Positions 1 through 10,020 of a stretch of 21,312 nucleotides of DNA are shown here, piece after piece. Position numbers and translations under genes: made by a program. Every line of letters begins with the position of its first letter. The stretch's first letter is position 1. The notes under the pieces were generated by a model. It ran no database searches, was not told the origin of the DNA, and was given only the letters and a program-made list of their open reading frames with translations. Origin of the DNA: Gryganskiella cystojenkinii (taxonomy: Eukaryota; Mortierellomycota; Mortierellomycetes; Mortierellales; Mortierellaceae); the NCBI GenBank assembly GCA_015852425.1, contig JAAAIG010000676.1:1-21312 (forward strand), read 5' to 3'.

Positions 1-91
1 CTCTGGACGTATTCGTAAGGGACCCGCACCACTCAACCTTGAGATCCCTGCCTACACCTTCGAGGAGGGTGGCAAGATCATCATTGGTTAA
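1..91 (+). CDS. C-terminal end of an unrecognised protein (partial)
   Basis: The reading frame is open from the window edge and stops at TAA 89-91. It encodes about 29 visible residues ending in ...TFEEGGKIIIG. The segment is a plausible protein C-terminus with balanced codon use, but it is too short for me to assign a family. The upstream exons lie outside the window. The AT-rich sequence after the stop looks like a 3' untranslated region. The frame and stop are read directly; that this is a real gene end is an inference. Confidence 0.5.
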   Translation, partial: SGRIRKGPAPLNLEIPAYTFEEGGKIIIG

Positions 92-1096
92 ATCCAAATC
101 ATCCCCTCTTTTCCTACCGTCAATTCTTTGTTAATTTATACAGCTCCCCCTCCTCTTCCCATTCAGAAATTACCCTCTTCTTACACCATTAACTCGTCAT
201 GACCGCTTGACGCGGACGAATATACACCACACTCTCTTCACAAGAATCTGCAAAATAGAGCGATCTTCTTTTAAAACAAACAATTTTTTTTTATTTTTCT
301 CTTTGCAACGTTGATCCATGCTTCTGCCCGAGGCTTACCTTTTTTTTTTTTGTTATTGCCTTGTCGAGTTGCTAATTCTTCTCGCGTAGTTTTGATAATC
401 GACAAGAGACGGACGAAATACTTTATTTTATTTTTTTCTCTCTCGTTGTTAGGCACAGTACTCGTCGTCATTAGTGATCGTCAGGTACACAATGTTATCT
501 TAGAAGAGTCAGGTTCTTCACAATTTTTGAATATTTGAACAACGTTTTTTAATGGTGGTGACAGTGTGAAGGGGGTTTCGTGGAGAGGGGCCCGAGGTTT
601 TAAAAATAAAGGGCGTTCAATCGAGAACTCTGATATCGAAGTAGGGAAGAAGTGAGGGTAATGAAGAGACAAGCCAAGAGAATTATTGAAGTTGGATCTG
701 TGCCCGCTCCTCTCGTTTGTTGAGCCAGCTCTATAGACGACGCAAAGTCGATATTTAGAAAAAAGAGAGGATAAGACGGTCAGTACACATAGTGCTAACG
801 AGGGGGTACAATGGAGACTCTCTCGTTCTCTTCTGTCTTGCTTTCCGTTCAAATTGCGCCGAGATATTTTTTTCTTAGGCAGGTTGAGTCAAGAATCCAA
901 AGAGAAGTTGTTGGTTTCTGGTATCCGTGTGCTCCACCATTAAGATAAAAAAGAGTCTTGAGTTTCAAGCTGTCAACAAGGACCTCGCACTGTGTCGTTG
1001 AGAGATATTCTGTATGGTCTCCTCTCTTAAACCTTGATTCTTTCAATGCTTCTCTGTTTCGTAGTTCCATTTCGTGCAGGCGTCACAACTTTTTGT
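92..1096. other. Gene-free stretch, about 1 kb
   Basis: I see no supportable gene here. The sequence is AT-rich with several T or A runs (around 284-300 and 340-350). Open frames on both strands are short, cysteine/serine/phenylalanine-rich and look like chance. It probably holds the 3' ends of the plus-strand gene ending at 91 and of the minus-strand gene ending at 1097, which converge across it. No tRNA or repeat family was recognised. Confidence 0.6.
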
Positions 1097-1342
1097 TTAA
1101 AAAAAAAAAAGTCTGGTTATTTTTACCTGGAAACCACAGAAGAAGATCATGAATGCATAAAAGGCGGTGGCGGTCAAACAGGCCTTGGCGACCTCTGCTG
1201 GGTGATCGGGGTCCTTCGTAGTATGGGTCAGGGACTCGGCCGGTAAGGAGAAGAGGAAGGCCATCGTGCCCAAAAAGATCACTCCAAAGACAGAGAGAAT
1301 CGTACAGCAGGTCGCATGACCGGCGGAGAACATTGGCTTCAT
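1097..1342 (-). CDS. RNASEK: V-type ATPase V0 subunit f / ribonuclease kappa (RNASEK) family protein
   Basis: A single exon of 81 residues. The family is a small two-helix membrane protein; human RNASEK and yeast Ypr170w-b have been identified as subunit f of the V0 proton channel in vacuolar and endosomal V-ATPase. Visible features are a first hydrophobic helix (residues about 13-34, with CCTILSVFGVIFLG), a polar luminal loop (35-51) and a second helix (52-73). The second helix ends in FCGFQV followed by KITR, matching the family's FCGFQV-x-L-x-R end. The length fits the family (about 80-100). There is a cryptic GTAAAA donor exactly at Q72/V73, but reading through gives the conserved V-x-(I/L)-x-R. 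The last codons are an 11-T run (Leu-Phe-Phe-Phe), so the exact C-terminus is sensitive to homopolymer length. The start is the first ATG; a second ATG is codon 4. Confidence 0.85.
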   Translation of the reverse strand: MKPMFSAGHATCCTILSVFGVIFLGTMAFLFSLPAESLTHTTKDPDHPAEVAKACLTATAFYAFMIFFCGFQVKITRLFFF

Positions 1343-1635
1343 GATGAAAGTATGTTATATAAGGCTGAGAAGTGGTTTGTTTCGTTCAGAGCTGAGAGAT
1401 AGAGACGTCCTTGGAGAATAGAAGGAGGGTGGGCAAAGAAAGCGACAAGGGATCAATGACAGTTGATGGACCAATCGCATGTCATGTGCAATGTGCCCCT
1501 CATTCGACGCGAGGGAAAAAGCGGTCAGTGGGCGGGAAGGGTGTGACTGCTAGTCACGTTTTTCAGGCACTCTTTTTTTGGAATTGCAAAATCGACATTT
1601 TTTTTATTTCCGAGAAAAAGCTGTTCATGCCCTGC
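1343..1635. promoter_or_regulatory. Upstream region of the subunit f gene and 3' flank of the TFG-like gene
   Basis: A 293-bp spacer between two minus-strand genes. It must hold the 3' end of the TFG-like gene and the promoter of the V-ATPase f gene. A TATATAA-like string near 1353-1360 lies only about 15 bp before the ATG on the minus strand, which is too close to serve as an ordinary TATA box. No other clear element is seen. Confidence 0.4.
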
Positions 1636-3570
1636 TCAGCGAGAAACAACACCTTGCTGGGGCAAATAGACACTGTTGGAACGAGCAAAGTTGCTGCCAC
1701 CATTAGCATCCGCAGGATTGAACTGCGACTGTCCAGTGTTTTGTGGATACACATAGGCGCCAGGGGCATATGCTGGCTGCATGTATGGAGTTTGCTGTTG
1801 TTGTTGCTGTTGCTGTTGAACTGGTGGTTGCTGCTGCTGCAACTGCTGCTGAGGTTGAGGTTGAGGCTGCTGGTGCTGGTGCTGTTGGACTTGAACCGGA
1901 GCATAGGTTGCGGTAGGCGTCTGTTGCTGCTGTTGCAATTGAGGCTGATGCTGCTGCTGTTGCTGTTGGACTTGCGGTTGTTGCTGCAGTTGCTGCTGTT
2001 GCTGCTGAGGGACCGCGCCGCCAGAGGTGTATTGTCCAAAGGCCTGTTGCAACTGCTGCTGCGGAAGAGGTTGCTGTTGCAACTGAAGTTGTGGCTTGAT
2101 CGTCTGGACACTCTGCTGTTGAGGTTGAGACTGAGGCACGTACCCTTGATTGTACTGTTGTTGCGGTGGCTGTTGCTGCTGCTGCTGTTGCTGAACAGGC
2201 TGCTGCTGAACAGGCTGTTGCTGAACAGGCTGTTGCTGAACAGGCTGCTGTTGAGCAATAGTCGATGATGGGTTGGGTGAAGCAACATTAGAAGAACCAG
2301 TGGTGGGCTGTGGACTCCAGGCTTGTGCCGGCGGGTGCTGCGGCTGCTGCTGAAGTTGCTGAAGTCTCTGTTGTTGAAGTTGTTGAAGCTGTTGGAGTTG
2401 CTGCTGTCGTTGTTGTTGTTGTTGATGCTGCTGTTGCTCTTGACTCAACTGCTGGCGAATATAAGCCGCCGTCGTGTCCGTTGTTGCCGACGTGTGAATG
2501 TGGCTTGATGTGGGTGTAAGCACAGTAGATGCCTGGCTCGAAACACTGGCCTGTCTTCCTAATTGGTTATTACGCTGAGGCTCGAGGAGTTGATCTGTCA
2601 ACAGGAATAATAAGGGAAAGGATGAGTATCGTGAGTTTTATCGTTTCCATTTACAGTCCTTCTCTTCAATCTATGAATTAAAATGTAAACAACGTACCAA
2701 GAGACTCGGCAGAAAGTACCAAGGGCTTGGACTCGATGCCCTTGAGCTTGCCAGAGTCAACATTTGCACCTGCTCCAGAACCCGAGGATGCACCTCCTCC
2801 TTCCCCGTTCCGATGAATTGCCCCAGGATGTTGACACTGGATGGTCTTCAGGGCCATTCCAATCTTGTCCTGAAGATCTGCCAACGCTGCAGTCACTGCT
2901 GCGACCGTCTGATTCTCGCTCATGCCCTGGAGCTTGGTATGAAGCTGGTCGATGGGGGTCACGACAGGGTCCGTCACCTTGTCTATGAAAAAAAATGGAG
3001 AAGAGTTAGAATGCTATTTACATTGTGGCAAAGGTCGCCCGCAAAAGCCCGTCGATAAGGGCGTACTTACCATTTACGGTCAACTTGAGAAGGCTGGAAA
3101 GCGAGATGGCATGCGAGATGTCCGTATCGTCGAGGATAGTGATTAGGTCGCCGTCTACAGAGTGACCAAGCACAGCAGAAGAAAACAACAACAAGAAGGT
3201 AGTCTTTTTTGTGAGCAAAGGAACGCACCGCTGAAAAGCCTAAACAGCGTTCCTTGATTGTCAACAGCACTTAATACCTTCATCTTCGTATCTCAGAATT
3301 AAGTTGTCAAGGTCCGAGGACAGGTCAGCGCGGAAGAGTCTCTGGACCATAAAGCAGAGCTCGTTGAGGGTCGGGACTTGCGTGATGGGGACACGCAAAT
3401 TGGTGCCTCTACATTTGACTACATGGTGCCAAGGAATGCTTCTTGGTTCTTATTTTTCCGCGTTATTGTAGGAACAGACTTTGAGAGCGACATGAATGAG
3501 ACTTACACTTGATGACGACGGGCTTGTCGCCAAGAGTGAGTTTTCGGAGTCCTTCGTAGGAAGCCATCAT
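1636..3570 (-). CDS. TFG: TFG-like PB1-domain protein with coiled coil and Gln-rich tail (ER exit site / COPII factor)
   Basis: Five exons on the minus strand: 3507-3570, 3278-3418, 3071-3154, 2698-2982 and 1636-2594. They give 1533 nt, or 510 residues, with every junction in frame. Residues about 17-97 form a PB1 domain: a Lys-bearing first strand (VVIKFKCRGTNLRVPI) and an acidic OPCA-type motif (YEDEDGDLITILDDTD), then HAISLSSLLKL. This order and wording match TFG (TRK-fused gene) proteins. A predicted helical/coiled-coil part follows (about 100-140). The tail from about 195 is dominated by Gln, Pro and Ser runs and ends in a Tyr/Pro/Asn-rich segment. In animals TFG assembles through PB1 and coiled coil at ER exit sites and helps COPII traffic; the same role here is inferred. 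The OPCA motif is split by intron 2. Start: two consecutive ATGs, the first taken. Confidence 0.88.
2191..2250 (-). repeat. Four tandem 15-bp units coding QQPVQ repeats
   Basis: Four near-identical 15-bp units (ctgaacaggctgYtg on the plus strand) lie in frame inside the Gln-rich tail of the TFG-like gene and encode repeated Gln-Gln-Pro-Val-Gln. The surrounding 1795-2460 is made of imperfect CAG/CAA repeats. The block is likely to vary in length between strains. Confidence 0.85.
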
Positions 3571-4222
3571 TGAGAGGAGTTCGATGAGGTTGAATGTTGA
3601 TTGAAAGTCAAAAACGTGTCAAGGTGGGAAGAAAAAAGTGGTCCAGGCCAGGCAGAAGGAGTGAGTTCGATTTTTTTAATAAGCTTTGCCTTTTGTCTCC
3701 TTTGGTGTCGACCAATTCTTTTTTTGGCTCACTGAAAACGCGTGACTTTTCTCATTCATGAAACGCGCATCCTCCGTTTGTTGCCCATGGCCCGTGTGCC
3801 CGTTGTTCGCTTGCTAGTCGACTGCATTAGACCCCGCCCCTCTTCCCCCCTTGCTGCGGTCAGATGTCGATCCTGACGACCGAGAGACAAAAAATTCTCT
3901 CTTCTTTTGATAATCGGTCCTCAAATCCACATCTCCGGACAATCGGACCCTTATCGTAAGGTCTTTGTCGATCCTTTGATTGAGGCTGCAGTTTCTTGCA
4001 CAGAATAACTACACTCATGACAGGGCCATAAACAGGACAGTGTGCAAAAGAAACGCAAACTCTTTAATTCCATGATTTGTCAAAGGTGCAAAATGGTCGC
4101 TAGGTTCAAATGCCAGGTCTAATATGCTACAGGTGCTCATGAAAAGCTAATAATGACCGAGTTGTTGAATAGAAAAAGGAAAGCGTATTGTGCAGAGTCC
4201 AGGCAAGATGAGAGGAGTCGCG
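3571..4222. promoter_or_regulatory. Upstream region of the TFG-like gene and 3' flank of MED19
   Basis: About 650 bp between two minus-strand genes. I see no open frame, tRNA or repeat of note. It should contain the TFG-like promoter near 3571-3900 and the MED19 3' end near 4150-4222. Neither a convincing TATA box nor a strong factor site stands out. Confidence 0.4.
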
Positions 4223-5612
4223 TCAATCCACAACGATATCGCCTTGATCTTCACGCTCCTGGATCCAGAAGTTAAAAACCGGTAAAAGAATTGCTGTCAA
4301 TAACGTTCGACAAGACCAGAAAACACAAATGCTGAACTTCGGCCTGATATGCAATTTACCTTTTTCCTTTTCTTTTTCTTCCGGTGCTCAGAATCGCCTT
4401 CTCCTTCGTGATGACTGTGATCATGATCGTGCTCGTGCTTTCTCTTCTTTTTCTGTGATAGGTTTAAAATAAATGAGATATGTAGTAAGCCTCCAGTCTT
4501 CAAGTTCGCAGATGAAATACCAAAAATCAAAGTCGAAACGACGCTCCGTACCTTCTTCTTATGTCTGTGCTCACGACTGCCATCATCAGGACGATCGCCT
4601 CGATCAACGTGTGGTGACGACGTTGAGGATTTGGAAGAACTGTGATGGTGTGAGCTTCTATGGTGAGAATGATGATGACCAGAGGAATGCGCGGGTGATT
4701 CCGTGGACGAGGTTGTCAGATGAGCAGGATTATAACCCTGAGGCACTCCTTGCATGTTATTGTTGGCCTTGAGCGCGTCCTGTTGCATAGCTGACCCCAT
4801 CATTGATGCTGATGCTGTTGCTGCTGCTGTTGCCGCGTTCCTGATAGTTTGCTTATACGCCGTGTCCTCTTCCGTGCCAAGAACTGATGGGTCGAACTAT
4901 GTAAGAGAGAAGAGAAATGTCAATGAGGATCGAGTTATGTGTACCATACGCACGTTGTCGTTGTCAAATTAGACTCTTGTGAGGCTAACGTACTCCTGAT
5001 ACTGGTCCCGGACGAAGATTGAATCCATCCTTGAGTGTTGATTGTGAGAACGAATGAATGGGTCCATATCCCTTTTCTGGCGCTTCCAGCATATTCCGGA
5101 TGTAGTTTCCTGGTCGAATAACATTTTTGCCTATTATTGTTGTTTGTTTGCCATGGTGGATCAAAAAGAGTCTCGTTAGCAAAGAGTTCTTTTTTTCGGG
5201 AAGAGCAGCCAAGAAGGACATGTTGCGTTTGCTCCTCGAGTCGGAAAAGTCACGGGTTACCTGGAAGATCATTGATATAGGGAAAGTAGGTGGGTTCTAT
5301 TGGCAGTACTGGCTCGTTCGTCTCTGTTCTTTGCTTGACGTATTGGTTGTAGAGGGGGAGGAGATGGAACGCGGTCATGAGATCCTGATTGGCCGTCAGA
5401 GTCTGAGGAACCGAGTTGGCTACATTCAGTAGAGTGACAGACAGACAGGTTGACAGAGGTTAGTTGATGGTGGTGATTGGCTTGTCATCTATCCTTTAAG
5501 GTGAGGAATAAACGACAGTACCTCGTGCATCCTTGATGTAGTATAGCTTTGGCGAATCTATTGCAACAGGCGCGGATGTGGCATTGGTGGCGGTGTCCTC
5601 GTTGTGCGCCAT
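4223..5612 (-). CDS. MED19: Mediator complex subunit 19 (MED19/Rox3)
   Basis: Six exons: 5522-5612, 5261-5419, 4994-5109, 4552-4896, 4360-4452 and 4223-4258, totalling 840 nt or 279 residues, all junctions in frame. MED19 is a head-module subunit of Mediator, the nuclear bridge between activators and RNA polymerase II. Family marks: an N-terminal core with LYYIKDA and a helix LMTAFHLLPLYNQYVK, then YINDLPGNYIRN, and the signature around DGFNLRPGPVSGFDPSVLG, comparable to the GFRLHTGPLPE box of animal MED19. After this come a Ser/His-rich linker and lysine-rich blocks (HRHKKK, KKKRK, HRKKKKRKK), also typical of the family and probably nuclear-targeting. The fourth intron (4453-4551, 99 nt) has no stop in frame, so it could be missed or retained; the repeated Lys context on both sides and good splice signals argue that it is real. 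The last exon is only 36 nt and adds EREDQGDIVVD. Confidence 0.88.
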
Positions 5613-5994
5613 TTTACGTGGAAGGGCTTAGCTTTAGACTGCGATTTGGTGTCGTTGTCGAGGAGGTGATGGCGAAGCTGCGTGGTTCCTGATCCGCGGT
5701 TGATCTTGCACAGGGTCAGGGGATGAAGGATTGCACAAAGAAACGGCAATGCAATGCAGGAGGATAAAAGAATGACTAGAAGGTGAGGTCCAGTCTTTTT
5801 TTTGAACTGGAATCGCATCAAAGGGACAGTGACCCCCTTTGTGGCTTTTGCAAGTCACTTTTTCTTTCATTCACTTTCACTCTTTGGCCTTTTACCATTC
5901 CCCACATCCACATCTCCTTTGCTGTTAACACCTACAGCAACTTCGTCTACGAAAGCAACATCACCATCGACATCAAGGGCAACTGCATGGACCA
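5613..5994. promoter_or_regulatory. Shared divergent promoter of MED19 and the SLC25A46-like gene
   Basis: A 382-bp spacer between two divergently transcribed ATGs, so both promoters must share it. The plus-strand side near the carrier gene is CT-rich (about 5860-5930). A five-codon upstream ORF, ATG 5987 to TGA 6004, overlaps the carrier start in another frame. No TATA box is evident. Confidence 0.6.
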
Positions 5995-7738
5995 ATGGTG
6001 CTGAGTGCTATCTGGACCCTCGCTTTTGGGGTCGACAATCCTTTACCCGAGGACAGCCTCGCATTCGACCACGCCGAGGACGGAGAGGACGAGACCCAGG
6101 ACCATATCGACAAAATCCTCGATCGACAGCGTATCCTGTCCGAGGCAGAGCAAGACATCCTCGGGACTACTATTTATCTACCCGCACCGAACGTCAAGGA
6201 CGAAGCTGCAGAGAACAAGAGCGGGTTCATCCTCGTTGTCACGTCCCTGACTCTCAACAACATTGGATGTTACCCCTTCTTTGGCATCCGGGATCGGCAT
6301 CAGGTGACCCCTTATGATCCACATTCACCTCAGTAAGGAGATATTGAAGGCAAAGGTGCCGCAGGTCTAATACAAACTCTTTTGTGTGCAATAGGTCTTT
6401 CCTAAACTGTTCCCGGAAACGTCACCGCGATCATCATTCCAGTACCTACGGCAGGTGTATAGATCACAAGGAGTCCTCGGGATCTGGTACGGGATGCCAT
6501 GCAGCATGATCTGTCACACCTGCACCATCTTCTATGAAGCTTTTCTCAACAGTATTATCGGGAGGTTTCGCCAACGGTCAAGGAAAGTTCTTCCGAAGAC
6601 CTTAATCTATTTCTCGACCCGAATGTAAGCCGAATAAAGAGCGGACTGAGTAAGAATCGTTGCAACGAAACAGTATTCCTGTCAATATCTAACATCTACA
6701 ATCCATTTACTTCGTCTCTTTGATAGCGTCGAATTTCTTTTGTATATACCTCTCTACCCTCTTCTCCGCAACTCACTCCTCCTTCGCATGGATTCGCACG
6801 CTGGACCTTGGCCTGCGAATTCGTCTTATCTGCACCTGCTTCGATCGTTTGCCGTCGATTATATCCATGACCTGGTCGGACTCTTTTATAGCCGTGGACG
6901 CTCTCCTAATATCCTTCCTATTTATTCAACCGTCCTTCCGTCCTATGTCCTTAATCTCGTCTTTGAGATCATTCAAACCTGGATCTTTCGGTGGATCTAT
7001 CCGAAACTCGTCCCGGCTAACATTTTCAGCAGGAAAAAATCTTCAAAATCAGGATCTCGCCAACGACCACCAGGACAGCCACCGCATTTGGTTTCGTCTC
7101 TTGGCAGCTCTGTGGAGGGATTGAGTCATACTGGTAGCAGTGGCTCAGGATCCAACACGACCTCTCCTCGGCAACCAAGATCTAGACGACATAATGGTGG
7201 TCGTTCACAGCAACAGCAACAAGCGGGACAATCACAACCCGCACTTGGAGGCTCTGATCCATCGTTCACGGTCATTACAGCAACAGAGATTTCAGCGACG
7301 ATCATGGCGGCCATGCCCACCGTCTCCTCCACCTCTACAACAACAACCACCATGGCTGTCACACGAGCACGGAATGGTCTTCGGTACCTGTCAACAGTTG
7401 CACCGAAGAACCCGACCCTTTTGCAAGAGTTTTACCCCGAGATGGTATGCGCGATGACCAGCAGTATGCTCACGCGTGTCTTGTTGTATCCCTTGGACAC
7501 TGTCGCATCTCGAGTCTCGGCACAAGGGGGGCGATTCCCGGGTATCGGAGTCGCACCCACGCTATACAGAGGCTTTTGGGACTGCTGGATTCAGTCTATT
7601 CGACCTCAAGGTGGTGGCATTCTGGGATTGTACTCTGGCATTGTGGACTGTATCATTGTCGAGGCCATGGTCCGATGGGTTGTTCTAGAAGGGACATGGT
7701 TTGCCCACCTAGTTATCAAGTGGCTTCATCGACGATAA
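5995..7738 (+). CDS. SLC25A46: SLC25A46/Ugo1-type mitochondrial outer-membrane carrier protein
   Basis: Three exons: 5995-6303, 6395-6624 and 6727-7738, giving 1551 nt or 516 residues. SLC25A46 and yeast Ugo1 are degenerate solute carriers in the outer mitochondrial membrane that act in fusion, cristae organisation and lipid traffic rather than known transport. Evidence: NNIGCYPFFGIRDRHQ followed by an x-TQG/SQG-type segment (YRSQGVLGIWYGMP) aligns with the first half of SLC25A46. Near the C-terminus, FYPEMVCAMTSSMLTRVLLY plus PLDTVASR (435-442) copies the atypical family motif PLETVxxR, in which the basic residue sits at P+7 instead of P+5. YRGFWDCWIQ and GGILGLYSGI follow. The protein is longer than human (418) mainly through a Ser/Gln/Thr-rich insert at about 280-400. 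The first donor is GTGACC, weaker than usual, but it keeps frame and gives the conserved RHQ-V join. Start is the first ATG in the open frame; an in-frame stop lies at 5926. Confidence 0.85.
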
Positions 7739-8087
7739 ATTAAAGTGAAAAGTAACTCCAATAAGGCCGAAAACAGACCCAGAAAGATATTTTTCGAGGC
7801 TGTCGCTTACTTTCAAAACAATTTGTTCCATGGTAGCACAGCAATATCTGAGCCATCATATGATGTGGGCGCTTTGCCTTTTTTTTTCTTTGTATGCTTC
7901 CACGTACTTTGCCACTTTGCCGTGCTCAGTCTCTATTTTTGCACAGCCCTCTTTGTGGACTGTCGCCCGTTCTTTCCTCCAATCCAACCATCGTCCCCCC
8001 CTCTTTCGCCGCCCCTGAGCCCCTTCTTGTTCTTCAACAACAATACCACCCCACCACCATTTAGTCTCCACACTGCTTACCCTACTC
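7739..8087. promoter_or_regulatory. Spacer and CT-rich upstream region of the GIY-YIG-like gene
   Basis: About 350 bp between two plus-strand genes. The first part is probably the 3' end of the carrier gene. From about 7965 the plus strand becomes strongly C/T-rich with CAACAACAA and CCACC stretches just before ATG 8088, a common fungal core promoter or leader pattern. No gene is seen. Confidence 0.45.
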
Positions 8088-9951
8088 ATGTCCCAGACCC
8101 CTCCACAGAGTCCAGCGCGAGTCGAGGACGAGGACGAGAGCGACGATGACACTGTATTTCTCGACTATATCAACCAATTGCAATCCGAGAGTGAGGACGA
8201 GCAGGTGGACGATGAGCTAATCCAGGCCTATCTTGACCATGAGCAGTATGAGCATGAGAATGAGGACGATTTCGAGGAGGAGGAAAGTGAGACAGTCCGG
8301 GACCATTTAGACCAAAACATGCCGACATGGCTCCAAAATCTTCAAGCTCTCCCATCACCGCCAAATACGCCTAAACGTAACCGCGTGAAGAACATTACTT
8401 TCAAGGGTCACGAAGAGCCGCTGAAAGCCATTGTTTACGGGACCAAGACCGTGACCGAGGAAACTGCCGTCACTGATCCAAATGAGCAAGAGCTTTTGGT
8501 CGTCAGAGCTGAGGAAGAGACAGCATGCCCGTTTTCAGGTGCTACAGCCAATACGAATGAGGGCTTCCGCGATTTTCTTCTGCAGTATGGTCTCCTCTAT
8601 AGGTCTGGTTATACACAAAAACCTCTCTGGAAAGGCCGTCCTCGTTGCCAGGCAATTGCGGCATCGACCCAAAGACAATGCAGGATGATATGCAATCGTA
8701 CATCAATCTTGACATGTTGTATTCATGAAGAGAGAATGACACGCCTGTACAGCAACGTCCTCCAGGGAAAAGCGAGTTTGAATCGCTGTCCAGGCATCAC
8801 CAAATTGAAAAAGTCGTGTAAATTTCTAAGGGGCACATGTCCTTGGCATGGGGCTATCCGTAGGGACACCTTGGGCGATGTCTTTCGCTCAGAAGTCCAG
8901 AGGCGACGAGGGAACCAGTGGACACACGGAGAAAAGCCGATTTTCATTCCCGATCGAGAGGTGATCGTTGACCTTGTAGAAGGTTGCCCTACCGTTCCAC
9001 AGTTTAGCAGTCGCCCAAACCTGGAGTCGAGTCTCTTTCCGGGAGCTGCAGCACATGACGTTCATGAATGCGTTAGGCTTTTTGTCGCTGAGGTTCAGAG
9101 TAAGATTAAGAGTCTTTCATTTTTTTTTTTTTTTTTTGGCTGTATACTATTCCTCTGGCCGCCTCAGATGACTGATGCTAGCACATATGTATAATATTTT
9201 GCTCCTTGACCACATCTCTTAGGCATTACCAGGACTTATGCGCCTCTTATGAGGGAATATCTATATCAGATCATTCACGACGTTTTCTCTAACTTTGAGA
9301 AGGATATCGAAACCCTTCCTTTGGGTGAACGTTCTCGGTCGTTTCAAACAGGGTGGATCTACTATCTCATCTTTGAACCGACGAGTTACCAGCACTATGA
9401 ACTATCTCAAGAACGTAAGGTTGCAATGCAATGGATATCTATAACTGGATGCACAATGCGCCTAAATGCTGATGTGTTAATGACATTTTTTTTTTTTTTA
9501 ATTTTTATTCGTCGTCATTTTGTCTTATGCGCAAATCTGCCCAGTCATCGAAAACAACTCTGTTGTTATCAAGAACGGAGTGACCTCTTGCAAAGAGGCT
9601 CGGTTCAATCGCCACAGGGAGGACTGTGGGATTGACAAGGCGCCTCTCTACATTTTCCCATCCAAAACAGACGATACCAACGATGAGGGCGTTCCTTTTG
9701 CCTGGCTTTTAGAGTCGATCATGCATGGATACGCACGTGGGCAGCAGTACAGTTTCCAATGCAAATGTCGTACCTTACACACCGAGATGTTTTTATACAG
9801 ACGCCTTGGAGAAGAGTCTAAGGAGAAAGCGATGGAGGCTGTGGTGGTCTACTTGACTCCCGTGATCAACGATTGGATCAAGGCACTCCGTATCTTGAGG
9901 CCACTGCAGATTCATCTCATGAACCGTGTTCACAAAATTGACCAGTCTTGA
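8088..9951 (+). CDS. Uncharacterised fungal protein with two Cys/His clusters and a GIY-YIG (T5orf172/Mug113-like) C-terminal domain
   Basis: Three exons: 8088-9099, 9223-9414 and 9545-9951, giving 1611 nt or 536 residues; both introns are phase 1. Residues 12-72 are highly acidic. Two Cys/His clusters follow: C187-x10-C198-x11-C210-x2-H213, and C234-x9-C244-x6-C251-x2-H254, likely zinc-binding. The C-terminal part has VVIKNGVTS (408-416), R421, WLLESIMHG with E458, and a CKCR-x2-HTEMF segment (474-484). This order (K-x-G-x-T, Arg, LLE-x-x-H, C-x-C-x3-H-x-E-x-F) resembles T5orf172/DUF1766 domains of the GIY-YIG superfamily, as in the meiotic Mug113 proteins. Nuclease activity is therefore possible, with R421 and E458 as candidate catalytic residues, but the assignment is by eye. 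An 18-T run lies in intron 1. A degraded paralogue follows directly downstream. Confidence 0.65.
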
Positions 9952-9985
9952 TTTTCTAGTAAAATCACCTATCGTATTGTTTATA

Positions 9986-10020
9986 CCCCCCCCCCTCCTC
10001 CTCCTCCTCCTCCTCCTCCC
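9986..10020. repeat. C10(TCC)8 microsatellite
   Basis: Ten C residues run directly into eight TCC units on the plus strand, 35 to 69 bp after the stop codon of the first GIY-YIG-like paralogue. It is a purely pyrimidine tract on one strand. Confidence 0.95.

Noticed and set aside
481..852. 123-codon minus-strand open frame
   Set aside because: No recognisable motif, a Cys/Ser/His-rich chance-like composition and no splice context; it lies in a 3' region.
1353..1360. TATATAA as TATA box of the V-ATPase f gene
   Set aside because: It is only about 15 bp from the ATG, leaving no room for an ordinary transcription start.
2191..2250. CRISPR-like regular repeats
   Set aside because: The units are directly adjacent without spacers and are in-frame coding repeats in a eukaryotic gene.
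1411..2268. Long plus-strand open frame full of leucine
   Set aside because: It is the antisense image of the CAG/CAA-rich exon of the TFG-like gene; the Leu runs are reverse-read Gln codons.
5802..6317. 171-codon plus-strand open frame over the carrier start
   Set aside because: It overlaps the carrier exon in another frame, where the carrier frame has clear family similarity, and its residues are Arg/Pro-rich as expected of a shadow frame.
6304..6335. GTAAGG at 6336 as first donor of the carrier gene
   Set aside because: Using it leaves the wrong phase for the downstream exon; the donor at 6304 keeps frame and the conserved segment.
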